A stretch of DNA of 64,000 nucleotides, from NCBI RefSeq assembly GCF_004359985.1, contig NZ_SMRO01000001.1, forward strand, positions 1,779,100-1,843,099. The letters run 5' to 3'. The first letter of the stretch is position 1. Every line of letters starts with the position of its first letter. The position numbers and the translations under genes were made by a program. Shown here one piece after another: positions 53,334 to 61,941 of this stretch. The notes beneath the pieces are model-generated. The model was not told where the DNA came from and ran no database searches. It saw nothing but the letters and a program-made list of their open reading frames with translations. Origin of the DNA: Paraburkholderia flava. GTDB lineage: Bacteria > Pseudomonadota > Gammaproteobacteria > Burkholderiales > Burkholderiaceae.

Positions 53334-53915
53334 ATGGCCACGCTCGAACAGATTCAGACACGTATGAAAAAGCTCCAGGCGCAAGCGGAAAAGATCATCG
53401 CCACCCGTGCGCAAGCTGCACTCGATCAGATCCGCGCGCTGATGATCAAACATGGTTTGACCAGCGAAGATATCGAAGCGCGTGCAAAGGCACGCCGGGA
53501 AGGTGCACGAGGCGTGGGCAGGCCGGCTAAGGGAACGAAAGCGCCTAAGGTGGCCAAGGGCAAGCTGCCGCCGAAGTATCTGAATCCGAAGACCGGCGAA
53601 ACGTGGAGCGGCCATGCGCGTCCGCCGGCATGGATCAAGGACGTCAAGGATCGCTCGAAATTCCTGATTGCCGGTGCTGCCGACGGTGCCGCAAGCACGG
53701 CTAAAGCAGCGACGAAGAAAGTAGCCGGCAAGAAGGCTGCGGCAAAAAAGGCGGTCGGCGCAAAGAAAACCGCGAAGAAAACCGCTGGTGCCAAGGCGCC
53801 CGCGAAGAAAGCCGGGGCCAAAAAGACCGCAGCTAAAAAAGCACCCGCAAAGAAAGCTGCCGCAAAGAAAGCGGCTGTTGCAGCCGCACCGGCCGCCGCA
53901 GCAGCGCAAGCGTGA
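53334..53915 (+). CDS. H-NS-type nucleoid protein with histone H1-like Lys/Ala tail
   Basis: This is a 193-residue DNA-binding protein. Residues 1-50 form the coiled-coil oligomerisation part (LEQIQTRMKKLQAQAEKI), a basic linker follows, and the H-NS DNA-binding motif PPKYLNPKTGETWSGHARPPAWIKD lies near 78-102. From about residue 115 there is an 80-residue tail of KKA/AKK repeats with alanine and proline, like eukaryotic H1 and bacterial AlgP or BpH1 tails, which compacts DNA non-specifically. The normal length of the short betaproteobacterial H-NS is about 95-105, so the tail is an added domain. CGGGAGGCTCGA precedes the start; a hairpin terminator follows. Confidence 0.88.
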   Translation: MATLEQIQTRMKKLQAQAEKIIATRAQAALDQIRALMIKHGLTSEDIEARAKARREGARGVGRPAKGTKAPKVAKGKLPPKYLNPKTGETWSGHARPPAWIKDVKDRSKFLIAGAADGAASTAKAATKKVAGKKAAAKKAVGAKKTAKKTAGAKAPAKKAGAKKTAAKKAPAKKAAAKKAAVAAAPAAAAAQA

Positions 53916-53924
53916 CGTCATGAA

Positions 53925-53947
53925 AAAGGGCGCATCGCGCGCCCTTT
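53925..53947 (+). terminator. Terminator of the H-NS/H1-like gene
   Basis: AAAGGGCGC, loop ATCGC, GCGCCCTTT: a perfect 9-bp stem 10 bases after the stop, with T residues (TTTCGTTGT) following. Confidence 0.8.
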
Positions 53948-54163
53948 CGTTGTAACGAGCCCGCTCTTTCTGCAGCGGGCGTCGTATTCCCCAGATTCCC
54001 AAATTCAAGTGCTTTCTTTGGCGCGGTCCGCTCGCCGGAGAGCGCGTTGCCGTGATTCTTGAAGTCGATCTACGCGGGCTGCGGGCAGCGTAACGGGTTC
54101 AGATAGCGGGACGTGCAGTCATTTTTCCAGAAGACCACACATCGCCGCTCGATCCAGGGTCCG

Positions 54164-55564
54164 TTAAACAAGCCCGGTCGCGTAGTACAGCGCGATGACG
54201 AAGAACACCGCCAGCGTCTTGATCACCGTAACCGCGAAGATGTCGCGATACGATTCGCGATGCGTCAGGCCGGTCACCGCCAGCAACGTGATGACGGCAC
54301 CGTTGTGCGGCAACGTGTCCATCCCGCCGCTTGCCATCGCGACGACGCGATGCAGGACGTCCAGCGGAATATGCGCGGCTTGCGCGCCCTTGATGAACGT
54401 GTCGGACATCGCCGCGAGCGCAATGCTCATGCCGCCGGATGCCGAACCGGTAATCCCCGCCAGCGAACTCACCGACACGGCCGCGTTGACGAGCGGATTC
54501 GGAATGCTCTTCAGCGCATCGCTGACCACCAGAAAGCCGGGCAGCGCGGCGATCACGCCGCCGAAACCATATTCGGAAGCCGTGTTCAGCGACGCCAGCA
54601 GCGCGCCGGCGACCGCGGCCTTGGTGCCCGTCGCAAAGCGTTCGCGCACACGTCCAAACGCGGTGATCACGACCAGCACGATTCCCAGCAGCAGCGCACC
54701 TTCCACCGACCAGATCGCGACGACGCTTTTGATCGACGTCGTGACCGGCGCATGGATGCCGGGCAGCACGTCGGGCGTCACGGTGTATGACGCGCCGTAC
54801 CAGTCGGGGATCATGCGCGTGAGCATGAAGTTCGCGACGCCGACCAGCACGAGCGGCGCGAGAGCCAGCAGCGGATGCGGCAGATGCGATGCTTCGACGC
54901 GTTCCGGCTCGTTGACGAGCGATGTACCGTAGCCTTCGCCTTTCTTCATCGCGGCGCGGCGACGCCATTCGAGAAACGTCAGACCGACGACGATGATGAA
55001 GATCGACCCCGCCACGCCGAGCACCGGGGCAGCCCAGGCGGTGGTCTTGAAGAACGTCGTGGGGATGATGTTCTGGATCTGCGGGGTGCCCGGCAGCGAA
55101 TCCATCGTGAACGAGAACGCGCCGAGCGCGATTGCACCGGGCATCAGACGCTTCGGAATGTTGCTTTGCCGGTAGAGTTCGGCCGCGAACGGATAGACCG
55201 CGAACACGACGACGAACAGCGACACGCCGCCGTAAGTCAGCAGCGCGCAGACGGCGACGATCACTGCGTTAGCGCGCGAACGTCCGATATAGCGGATCGC
55301 GGCCGCGACGATCGACTCGGAAAAGCCCGACAGCTCGATGACCTTGCCGAATACCGCACCGAGCAGGAACACCGGGAAATAGAGCTTCACGAAACCGACC
55401 ATCTTGTCCATGAAGATGCCGGAGAACACCGGTGCGACTGCTGACGGATCGGTTAGCAATACGGCGCCGAGCGCCGCGATCGGCGCGACGAGAATCACGC
55501 TATAGCCGCGATACGCAGCGAACATCAGGAACAGCAAAGCGGCAAGGACGATCACGAAGGACAT
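54164..55564 (-). CDS. GntP-family permease (gluconate/hydroxyacid:H+ symporter)
   Basis: This is a 466-residue membrane protein with about 12-14 helices. It has the GntP/CitMHS-like N-terminus VIVLAALLFLMFAAYRGYSVILVAPIAA and the loop GAFSFTMDSLPGTPQIQNIIPTTFF, typical of the long-known putative D-beta-hydroxybutyrate/gluconate permease subgroup. It imports hydroxy-acids or citrate-type anions by proton symport. The start at 55564 follows CTGGAGA. The leader region upstream contains two palindromes (55686-55699 and 55758-55772). No regulator or catabolic partner is adjacent, so the substrate is unknown. Confidence 0.84.
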   Translation of the reverse strand: MSFVIVLAALLFLMFAAYRGYSVILVAPIAALGAVLLTDPSAVAPVFSGIFMDKMVGFVKLYFPVFLLGAVFGKVIELSGFSESIVAAAIRYIGRSRANAVIVAVCALLTYGGVSLFVVVFAVYPFAAELYRQSNIPKRLMPGAIALGAFSFTMDSLPGTPQIQNIIPTTFFKTTAWAAPVLGVAGSIFIIVVGLTFLEWRRRAAMKKGEGYGTSLVNEPERVEASHLPHPLLALAPLVLVGVANFMLTRMIPDWYGASYTVTPDVLPGIHAPVTTSIKSVVAIWSVEGALLLGIVLVVITAFGRVRERFATGTKAAVAGALLASLNTASEYGFGGVIAALPGFLVVSDALKSIPNPLVNAAVSVSSLAGITGSASGGMSIALAAMSDTFIKGAQAAHIPLDVLHRVVAMASGGMDTLPHNGAVITLLAVTGLTHRESYRDIFAVTVIKTLAVFFVIALYYATGLV

Positions 55565-55685
55565 GGAGTCTCCAGACAAAGTGCATTCGGCAAGCAGGCG
55601 TTCGATCGTTTCACCTGACACGCCGTTTATATCGCGCAGTTGTTTCCGTTATTTTTCGAAAGTGTCATGCGAAGAACAGGCGGGC

Positions 55686-55772
55686 ATTGCATCTGCAATA
55701 GCCGTCGGCGCCGGTCATCATAACGTTGTCTGCGTGAATGCTGTACGCGACACGGCACTCAATCGTATTGAG
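55686..55772. promoter_or_regulatory. Two small palindromes upstream of the GntP permease gene
   Basis: ATTGCA-TC-TGCAAT (55686-55699) and CTCAAT-CGT-ATTGAG (55758-55772) stand 122 and 194 bases upstream of the permease start, in a 476-bp gap (55565-56040) that otherwise shows no gene. They may be operators of an unlinked regulator. Confidence 0.45.
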
Positions 55773-56040
55773 AGACGAGCCTTAATGAGCCGCACGAAAT
55801 GAACCACCCAAAAGACGGGGCATTAATGTGACACACGCTTTGCATTTTTACGTAACCACGAGGTCGGGCTAAATCTGTAGGGTCGATGAGCTGCAACACA
55901 CGCTGGCACGAACATGACGCATCGCCCCCTACAAGACGCTTGCCGCATCAGACTGAATAACTGTCACGCAAGTGTCGATTTGCAACCCGCGCATGGCACA
56001 ATCTCGTCGTCGAAAAACAAGAAGCCGATCGGGGTTCTTC

Positions 56041-56295
56041 ATGGAACACAATCGTCGTTTATTCCGGGTGGGCGCGATGCTCGCCGTTGCCGGCTGCGTC
56101 GCTCTTGCGGGCTGCGGCAGCAGCGCGCCGCTGTTTCTGTCGGACGGCCGGCCGACCACGCAGGTGCAATGTCCGGACGGCCAGGATTCGTGCGAGCAGC
56201 AGGCGCGCGCGGCGTGCGGCGGCGCGTTCGATACCGTGCGCCAGTCCACCGACAACGGTCAGCGCTCACTGCTGTACGCGTGCAAGCCGAAGTGA
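56041..56295 (+). CDS. Small conserved lipoprotein
   Basis: This is an 84-residue protein with a signal sequence and lipobox LAGC (C about 21), followed by a short soluble part with five further cysteines' worth of spacing (VQCPDGQDSCEQQARAACGG, and YACKPK at the end), which may form disulfides in the periplasm. This resembles small betaproteobacterial lipoproteins of unknown function. The start at 56041 is followed directly by the basic region NRRLFR. The ribosome site is weak (CGGGG). Confidence 0.72.
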   Translation: MEHNRRLFRVGAMLAVAGCVALAGCGSSAPLFLSDGRPTTQVQCPDGQDSCEQQARAACGGAFDTVRQSTDNGQRSLLYACKPK

Positions 56296-56317
56296 CCTAC
56301 CTAAGCCCGGGTACGAA

Positions 56318-57487
56318 TCAAGTCAGCGCCCCAGGCAGATGCAGCAGCAGCCGGATCAAATCCGGCTGACGATTCGTCGACGTCTTCTGATAGATCGATT
56401 GCAACTGCTTGCGCACGGTGTCGTGCTGGACGCCGACGCGCTCCGCGATTTCCTTGAGCGACTGACCCTCCGCGAGCCAGTGCGCGACGCGGCATTCGGC
56501 CGGCGTCAGATCGAATGCGGCGGCGAGCAGTTCGTCGTCGACCACCGGCGCCGAGGCCGGGTGGAAGAAGATCAGCATCGCGATCGGCCGCAGACCGAAT
56601 GCCTCCGATACGTCTCCCGGCACGATCAGGTTGTAGAACGCGTAAAGCGCGGTTTTGCCGCTTTCGCTGCTTTCGTCCATTTCGTCTGCAATGCGTAACG
56701 CCCGGTAGCGCGCGGCCGAGGTTCGCGCCCATGCGTCGGGGATGCGCAAACGGGCTTCGGTCCGCGCGCAGTCGTCGAGAAAGCCGGCGAGAAACGGTGC
56801 GGGCAGGATCAGCGCGCGGCCCGCAACACGTACGAGCGACGTAGATTGCAGCAACCGCTCAGCCGCGCCGTTCACGCGCAGCACTTCGCCGCCTGTCGTC
56901 GTGAGGATCACCGGCTGCCCCCAGCGACTCACGAACGTGTGGCCGACCAGATCGTCGGTCGAGAACACGTAGCGCGTAGCCTGCTGCGCGACCGCGCGTG
57001 CGAGATGCGGCGTCAGGCGCTCGAGCAACGCGACCGCATCCGTTGCGAGCGGTCCCTGCTCGGCGCCGCGCAGACACGCGAACATCACCGCGACGCGCTC
57101 GTCGTCGATCAGCTTGCACACCGACACATAGCGCCGCCCGAGCGGTAGCAGGAACCGCTGGAAGAAGCGGTTGCCGCGCACGAACGCATCGTCGAAATGC
57201 GTGTGGCAGTGCAGCCACTGCTGCACGGGCTGCGCCCACATCAGCGCGAGCCGTGGGTCGTTCCGATAATGCCGCTGGATATAGCCGAGCTCGCCCGCTA
57301 TCGGCAGATTGAAACCGTCGCTGAATGACAGCGTGTCGTGGCCCTTGTCGAACGCGAGGACGTGAATGGTTTTTGCGCCAATGGCCTCGGCAATGTCGGC
57401 ATAGATCGTCTGCCATCCGGCGGGATTGCCGACCGTGTCATAAATACGATGGATAAGACGCTCATATTGCTCTTCGTGGGGATTCAC
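56318..57487 (-). CDS. LuxR-family transcriptional regulator
   Basis: This is a 389-residue protein with a C-terminal LuxR-type helix-turn-helix (FDLTPAECRVAHWLAEG and SLKEIAERVGVQHDTVRKQL, about 325-365) and a long N-terminal region without the AHL-binding signature. The N-terminal part may hold a GAF- or PAS-like fold (HIYDTVGNPAGWQTIYADI; VGHTFVSRWGQPVILTTTGGEVLRVNGAAERLL). The start codon is GTG at 57487 with GAGG upstream. Signal and targets are unknown. Two copies of CCGATTGGCC lie upstream of it. Confidence 0.85.
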   Translation of the reverse strand: MNPHEEQYERLIHRIYDTVGNPAGWQTIYADIAEAIGAKTIHVLAFDKGHDTLSFSDGFNLPIAGELGYIQRHYRNDPRLALMWAQPVQQWLHCHTHFDDAFVRGNRFFQRFLLPLGRRYVSVCKLIDDERVAVMFACLRGAEQGPLATDAVALLERLTPHLARAVAQQATRYVFSTDDLVGHTFVSRWGQPVILTTTGGEVLRVNGAAERLLQSTSLVRVAGRALILPAPFLAGFLDDCARTEARLRIPDAWARTSAARYRALRIADEMDESSESGKTALYAFYNLIVPGDVSEAFGLRPIAMLIFFHPASAPVVDDELLAAAFDLTPAECRVAHWLAEGQSLKEIAERVGVQHDTVRKQLQSIYQKTSTNRQPDLIRLLLHLPGALT

Positions 57488-57519
57488 TGCGGCCTCGGTG
57501 ATGTCGGAATGTCGGCTAC

Positions 57520-57577
57520 CCGATTGGCCGTCAATGCGGGCCGTTCCGCAAATGAGGAATATACAGTCCGATTGGCC
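57520..57577. promoter_or_regulatory. Duplicated CCGATTGGCC upstream of the LuxR-type gene
   Basis: CCGATTGGCC occurs at 57520-57529 and 57568-57577, 48 bp apart. Both are in the leader/promoter region of the LuxR gene. The 340-bp gap (57488-57827) holds no gene; the only other structure is TTAATGC-TTG-GCATTAA at 57782-57798, just upstream of the next small gene. Confidence 0.45.
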
Positions 57578-57827
57578 AACGTTAGTCTTCCGTTTCTTAC
57601 GTCAGATTATCTTCAGACGAAGCGCTGCGTTCGGTGCGGCGCCTAACGGAACTCCGCAGACCGCGGTTTTACATTTGATTCACGCGGTTTCTAACACTTT
57701 CTGTAAATTTTTCCAGACAGCCCAAAGAAGGCAGTCGGATGGCATTTGCTTCCGCTTTTCAGGTAATCGCACGAGGCATGATTAATGCTTGGCATTAAAA
57801 ATTGAATGAGAATTCCGGGGAAACACA

Positions 57828-58061
57828 ATGAACCACCTCCAGCTCGAAAAAGATATTGAACATCTGGAACACGTGATGGCTCGCATCTCGTCATCGGACC
57901 GCATACCTTTGTCATACTGGCGCAACCGGATCGAATCGGTGTCGGTGGCGGTGATCGTGCCGTCGCAGGCGCATCGCGTCAGACGTCTCAACGAAGCGCT
58001 GCGCGCGCTCGAAGCGCGCGTGAACGACGTGCGCGGTACGCAGGCGTACCCGCAAGGTTGA
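57828..58061 (+). CDS. Small hypothetical protein, possible coiled coil
   Basis: This is a 77-residue protein with helical N-terminus (LQLEKDIEHLEHVMARISSS) and a C-terminal helix (HRVRRLNEALRALEARVNDVR). No cysteine, signal or membrane segment is seen. GGGGAAACACA precedes the start. It is followed 67 bases later by a beta-lactamase-fold gene in the same direction. The family is not recognised. Confidence 0.6.
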   Translation: MNHLQLEKDIEHLEHVMARISSSDRIPLSYWRNRIESVSVAVIVPSQAHRVRRLNEALRALEARVNDVRGTQAYPQG

Positions 58062-58128
58062 AGATTGTTCGCCACGACATGGCGGAACGGGAACACGAGT
58101 TTCGAAGAACAAGGTGGCAGGATCGACG

Positions 58129-59328
58129 ATGGCGACAGCAGGGTTTTCACCGGCGCGGCTCGTGCGGGTGACCGACACGATGAAGGCCTATGTCGAGCGC
58201 GGCGACGTCGCGGGCGTGGTGACGCTCGCGTGGCGGCGCGGCGAGATCGCGCAGTTCGACGCGCTGGGTTTGCGCGACGAGATCGACGCGTTGCCGATGG
58301 AGCGCGACACATTGTTCCGGATCGCCTCGATGACGAAACCCATCACGAGCGTGGCCGCGTTGTTACTCATGGAAGAAGACCGGTTGTCGCTCGACGCGCC
58401 GGTCGAGCGCTGGTTGCCCGAACTCGCGGACCGGCGCGTGCTGCGCGATCCGGCCGGGCCGCTCGACGCGACCGACGCCGCGCGCACGCCGCTAACCGTT
58501 CTCGATCTGCTCACGCATCGCGCGGGCTTCGCGTATGGCTTCACGTCGATGGGACCGCTCTCCGACGCGTACATGTCAGTGTTCAACGGCATCGACGGAC
58601 ATGCGAATGCGGATCGCTGGCTCGCGCGTGTCGCGACGTTGCCGCTGATGTTCCAGCCAGGCACGCGCTGGCACTACGGCATCGCAACCGACGTGCTCGG
58701 CGTGCTGATCCAGCGCGCGAGCGGCATGTCGCTCGGCGAGTTTTTTCGCAGCCGGATCTTCGAGCCGCTCGGCATGCGCGACACGACGTTCTGCATCGAG
58801 TCGTCGCAGATCGGACGGCTGTCGACCTCGTGGCGTGTCGACGCAGACAGCCGGCGACGCGTCGTCGAGGAGCGGGCGGAGGGCAGCCGCTGGACGAATC
58901 CGGCGCGCTTCCAGAGCGGCGGCGGCGGGCTCGTATCGACTGCGCACGACTATCTGCAGTTCGCGCGGCTACTGCTCGGGCGAGGACGCGTCGATGGTAC
59001 GCGGCTGCTGTCGCATCGCTCGGTCGATCTGATGCGCAGCAACTTCCTCACGCGCGATCAGCGGCGCATGCCGGCGATCGGACACGTGAGCTGGGCGGGC
59101 CAGGGATTCGGGCTTGGACTGTCGGTGATCGACGATCCGGCACAGCAACTGCTGCTCGGTTACCGTTCGGTCGGTTCGTTCAGCTGGCCGGGTGCATTCG
59201 GCACGAGCTGGTTCGCCGATCCGGTCGAAGAGATGATCGGCATCATGCTGATCCAGTTGCGCACGGTCGAGCCATTTCCGATGGTGCTCGACTACGAAAG
59301 ACGGCTCTACGAAGCATTAGACGATTAA
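58129..59328 (+). CDS. Serine hydrolase of the class C beta-lactamase/EstB family
   Basis: This is a 399-residue penicillin-binding-protein-like esterase. The catalytic motifs are S67-M-T-K70 (IASMTKPITS) and Y183 in TRWHYGIATDVLG; the C-terminal WAGQGFGLGLSV region completes the site. EstB of Burkholderia gladioli is a characterised relative that hydrolyses short esters but not lactams. No signal peptide is seen, so it is cytoplasmic. The start at 58129 follows GGCAGGATCG; a GTG at 58114 in frame is an alternative. The substrate is unknown. Confidence 0.83.
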   Translation: MATAGFSPARLVRVTDTMKAYVERGDVAGVVTLAWRRGEIAQFDALGLRDEIDALPMERDTLFRIASMTKPITSVAALLLMEEDRLSLDAPVERWLPELADRRVLRDPAGPLDATDAARTPLTVLDLLTHRAGFAYGFTSMGPLSDAYMSVFNGIDGHANADRWLARVATLPLMFQPGTRWHYGIATDVLGVLIQRASGMSLGEFFRSRIFEPLGMRDTTFCIESSQIGRLSTSWRVDADSRRRVVEERAEGSRWTNPARFQSGGGGLVSTAHDYLQFARLLLGRGRVDGTRLLSHRSVDLMRSNFLTRDQRRMPAIGHVSWAGQGFGLGLSVIDDPAQQLLLGYRSVGSFSWPGAFGTSWFADPVEEMIGIMLIQLRTVEPFPMVLDYERRLYEALDD

Positions 59329-59445
59329 ACGTTTCACCGGCTTGCGAGGCATATCTGGCAAGCCTGAGGCGAAATACGTCTATCCGGCACTTTTTCTATC
59401 TGATAGGGTCACAGTCCGTTACCAAACCGATCGGAGACACGTGTC

Positions 59446-59739
59446 ATGGCCACCTATAAGCAACTGACAGCACAGCTCGAGAAGCTTCACAGGGACGTGG
59501 CCGTCGCGCGCGAGAAAGAGGTGGCGCAGGCGATTGCCGACATCAAGCAGCAGATTGCCGAGTACGGCATCACTGCCGAGGAGCTTGGCTTCTCGACGAA
59601 GCGTCCGACTACTGCGCGCAAGCCGCCGCTGCCGCCGCGCTACCGCAATCCGAAGAGCGGCGAAACCTGGAGCGGCCGTGGCCGCACGCCGGGCTGGCTG
59701 ATCGGCAAGAACCGCGAGCGCTTTTTGATCGAAGACTGA
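59446..59739 (+). CDS. H-NS-type nucleoid protein
   Basis: This is a 97-residue short H-NS/MvaT-like betaproteobacterial protein. The N-terminal helix is KQLTAQLEKLHRDVAVAREKE and the DNA-binding motif PPRYRNPKSGETWSGRGRTPGWL is near 62-85. It is a gene silencer of AT-rich DNA. It lacks the Lys/Ala tail of the paralogue at 53334, so the two are likely functional variants able to form mixed oligomers. CGGAGACACGTGTC precedes the start. A hairpin follows. Confidence 0.88.
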   Translation: MATYKQLTAQLEKLHRDVAVAREKEVAQAIADIKQQIAEYGITAEELGFSTKRPTTARKPPLPPRYRNPKSGETWSGRGRTPGWLIGKNRERFLIED

Positions 59740-59770
59740 CGGACGCTGGCCACACGCACGACACCCTTCG

Positions 59771-59803
59771 ACGGCCGATGCATTCACGCGATGCATCGGC
59801 CGT
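59771..59803 (+). terminator. Hairpin after the H-NS-type gene
   Basis: ACGGCCGATGCAT, a 7-base loop, ATGCATCGGCCGT: a perfect 13-bp stem 31 bases after the stop. The T tract is weak (TGGCGTT). Confidence 0.65.
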
Positions 59804-59852
59804 TGGCGTTCAAGGTGACGACGAAACCGAACGGATGCGCACCGTTACGCAA

Positions 59853-59871
59853 GTCCCGAAAACGCTCACCT
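59853..59871 (-). repeat. Copy C of the AGGTGAGNGTTTTCGGGAC motif
   Basis: On the minus strand it reads AGGTGAGCGTTTTCGGGAC, one base different from copies A and B. It lies in the 456-bp gap between the H-NS gene and the tannase-family gene (59740-60195), 330 bases beyond copy B and in the same orientation. The rest of that gap shows no gene. Confidence 0.6.
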
Positions 59872-60182
59872 TTAGATTGAACCGGTGAGCGGTGCGATGT
59901 TTCTCGATGCACCTGTGTGTCGATGCGAGCGCGAGCGTTTGCGCGAGTGAAGTGTTGAATATCGTCGCTGCGTGTGTGTGATTCGAGCGTCGTGCAATGA
60001 TGGCGATACCGCCCGAAAAGCCTTTATCTATAAGCCTCTGCGGGTTTCGTCGGCAAGCGGTGAGATGATGCGGATGCATACGTTGAACCAGGATGCAGCA
60101 CGTTGCGATACGCGTCTTCGCTCACATCGAAGCACGCAACACAATCACGCATCGATCGCACTTCACGAGCCTTTACTCACCG

Positions 60183-60201
60183 GTCCCGAAAACTCTCACC
60201 T
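60183..60201 (-). repeat. Copy B of the AGGTGAGNGTTTTCGGGAC motif, across the tannase-family stop codon
   Basis: On the minus strand it reads AGGTGAGAGTTTTCGGGAC, identical to copy A at 33968-33986. It contains the TGA stop of the tannase-family gene, so the last codon and stop are part of the repeat. Confidence 0.6.
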
Positions 60202-61941
60202 ATCGCTCATCGACTCGGCGCAGCGGAAATTTTCCGCACGATCGAGACTGCCATACCCGACGTAGCGCGGAAAACCAGGGAAGCGGCACAACGGTCGCGA
60301 GCGTCCGTATGTCGCCGATGCGAGATCGGTTGCGACGAGCGTTTGCGGCGCGACGCCATGCGTGACCCAGTTATCGAGCGCGCCGAGCATGTCGACCGAC
60401 GGAATGAACGCGCCATTGCCGTGCTGGAATCCTGGGACCATGTAGAGCCGCATGAATCCATCGACCTGCGCAGCGCCGTAGCGCGCGACGAGCGCGCGAT
60501 AGTAGGCGATGGTCTGGTTCGGGCTGATCACTTCGTCGGCGAGTCCTTGCAGCGTGATCAGCTTGCCGCCGCGCGCGATGAAGCGCGACATGTCCGGGTT
60601 CATCGCGCCGATCGTTCCCGACAGATCGACGAGCCTCGGCAGATACGCGCCCGGATGCTGGACATCGAACTGCAGCGAGTCGACGCTGTTGTCGCGCGTC
60701 ACGAAGTAGCGGATGTACGCGTCGCCCTGCGCGAACAGATAACCGTTCGGAAAGAACGCCGGATCGGGCAGACGCTCGGCCGTATGCGCGAGGCCGAGCA
60801 TGCCGGTGAAGCGCGTCCCCTGGAAGACGTTGTAGCCGCGATAGCGGTTGACCTGCCATGCGAGCGTATAGGGCAGCGTGAGCCCGTCGCGCAGCACGGA
60901 CAACGTCTTGACCTGCGCGGGGCTCAGGCAGCTTTCGTCGTCGCTGTCGGCGTGCGGGCCGCAACGCATCGAGCGGATCAGTTGCGGTTCGAGCGCGCGG
61001 CACGCTTCGATGTTGCCGACGATGCCGTCGGGTGCGCCGTCGAGCATGTCGCAGGTATCGATCGTGCGGCGATAGACGCGATCGAGCAGCGCCGGTGGAA
61101 TGAAGCCGCCGACGGTGTGATATTCGGCTTGCCCGACCTTGACGCCGAGCAGACGCACGCCGGAAAAATTCAGCGCGGGCGAGTTGGCGATCACGCCGTC
61201 GTAGTCGTCGGGGAAGCGCTGGATCGCCGTGTAGCCTTCGCGTCCGCCGGTTGAGCCGCCCGCGAAATACATGCGCTCCGGCAGCCTGCCGTAGCCGCGC
61301 GCGATCAGCGTCAACGCGACGTCGTGCGTCTTCTTCAGATGCGCGTAGCCGAAGTTGATCACCGCCTCGTCGACGAGTCCGAATGCCGCGACACCCGGAT
61401 TGCCGACGTGGCCCGAGTCGTCGCCGAACGTCGCGTAGCCGCGCGCGAGCGGCGGCTTGTCGGGCGAGAACGGCACGGTGCCCGTTCCGCTCACGACCAC
61501 TCCGCTATAGCCCCCACCGCCGAACTGCAACGCGCGACCATTCCAGCGACGCGGCAGATTCAGTTCGAAGCGGATATCGGGCGCGCCGATCTTGATCGAC
61601 TTGATGCTGCCGGTGATCCGGCAATACTCGCCGTCGACGTTGGCCGGCGCGTTGGCGGGAATCACGGTGGCGTCGTCGATCTGCGCACCGCGTGTCGGCA
61701 GACCGATCGCGGCAGGCGGCAGCACGAGCCCGGCGAATTCCGTGCAACGTGGCGGGACGAGGGGGGCGTGATACGCGTGGGCGGGACGCGCGGTGGTCGC
61801 GAGTCCTATACAGAGAAGCGTCGCGAGGACGCGTGCGAGATCGCGACTGCATGCGCGTGACTGCGTCGCCGCATGGACATATGCACAGACATACGCATGC
61901 GATGCACGAGGCGACGCGACACGCGCGATCCGCGCCGTCAT
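60196..61941 (-). CDS. Tannase/feruloyl esterase-family secreted protein
   Basis: This is a 581-residue protein with a likely signal sequence (hydrophobic LARVLATLLCIGLATTARPAHA, residues about 35-56). The fold is that of tannase and FaeB feruloyl esterase: nucleophile S230 in FAGGSTGGREGY, acid in LQGLADEVISP, histidine in MVPGFQHGNG. In the family the serine and histidine are flanked by a disulfide (CS-D-HC); here both are glycine, so the disulfide is absent. It hydrolyses phenolic esters outside the cytoplasm, substrate uncertain. The start at 61941 overlaps the opgC stop (ATGA), so it follows a membrane acyltransferase in one operon. The stop lies in repeat copy B. Confidence 0.83.
   Translation of the reverse strand: MTARIARVASPRASHAYVCAYVHAATQSRACSRDLARVLATLLCIGLATTARPAHAYHAPLVPPRCTEFAGLVLPPAAIGLPTRGAQIDDATVIPANAPANVDGEYCRITGSIKSIKIGAPDIRFELNLPRRWNGRALQFGGGGYSGVVVSGTGTVPFSPDKPPLARGYATFGDDSGHVGNPGVAAFGLVDEAVINFGYAHLKKTHDVALTLIARGYGRLPERMYFAGGSTGGREGYTAIQRFPDDYDGVIANSPALNFSGVRLLGVKVGQAEYHTVGGFIPPALLDRVYRRTIDTCDMLDGAPDGIVGNIEACRALEPQLIRSMRCGPHADSDDESCLSPAQVKTLSVLRDGLTLPYTLAWQVNRYRGYNVFQGTRFTGMLGLAHTAERLPDPAFFPNGYLFAQGDAYIRYFVTRDNSVDSLQFDVQHPGAYLPRLVDLSGTIGAMNPDMSRFIARGGKLITLQGLADEVISPNQTIAYYRALVARYGAAQVDGFMRLYMVPGFQHGNGAFIPSVDMLGALDNWVTHGVAPQTLVATDLASATYGRSRPLCRFPGFPRYVGYGSLDRAENFRCAESMSDR

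Noticed and set aside
53690..53900. Repetitive AAG/GCC-rich stretch that could be taken for tandem repeats or a CRISPR-like array
   Set aside because: It is the codon-level repetition of the Lys/Ala tail of the H-NS-type protein; no constant repeat or spacer unit exists.
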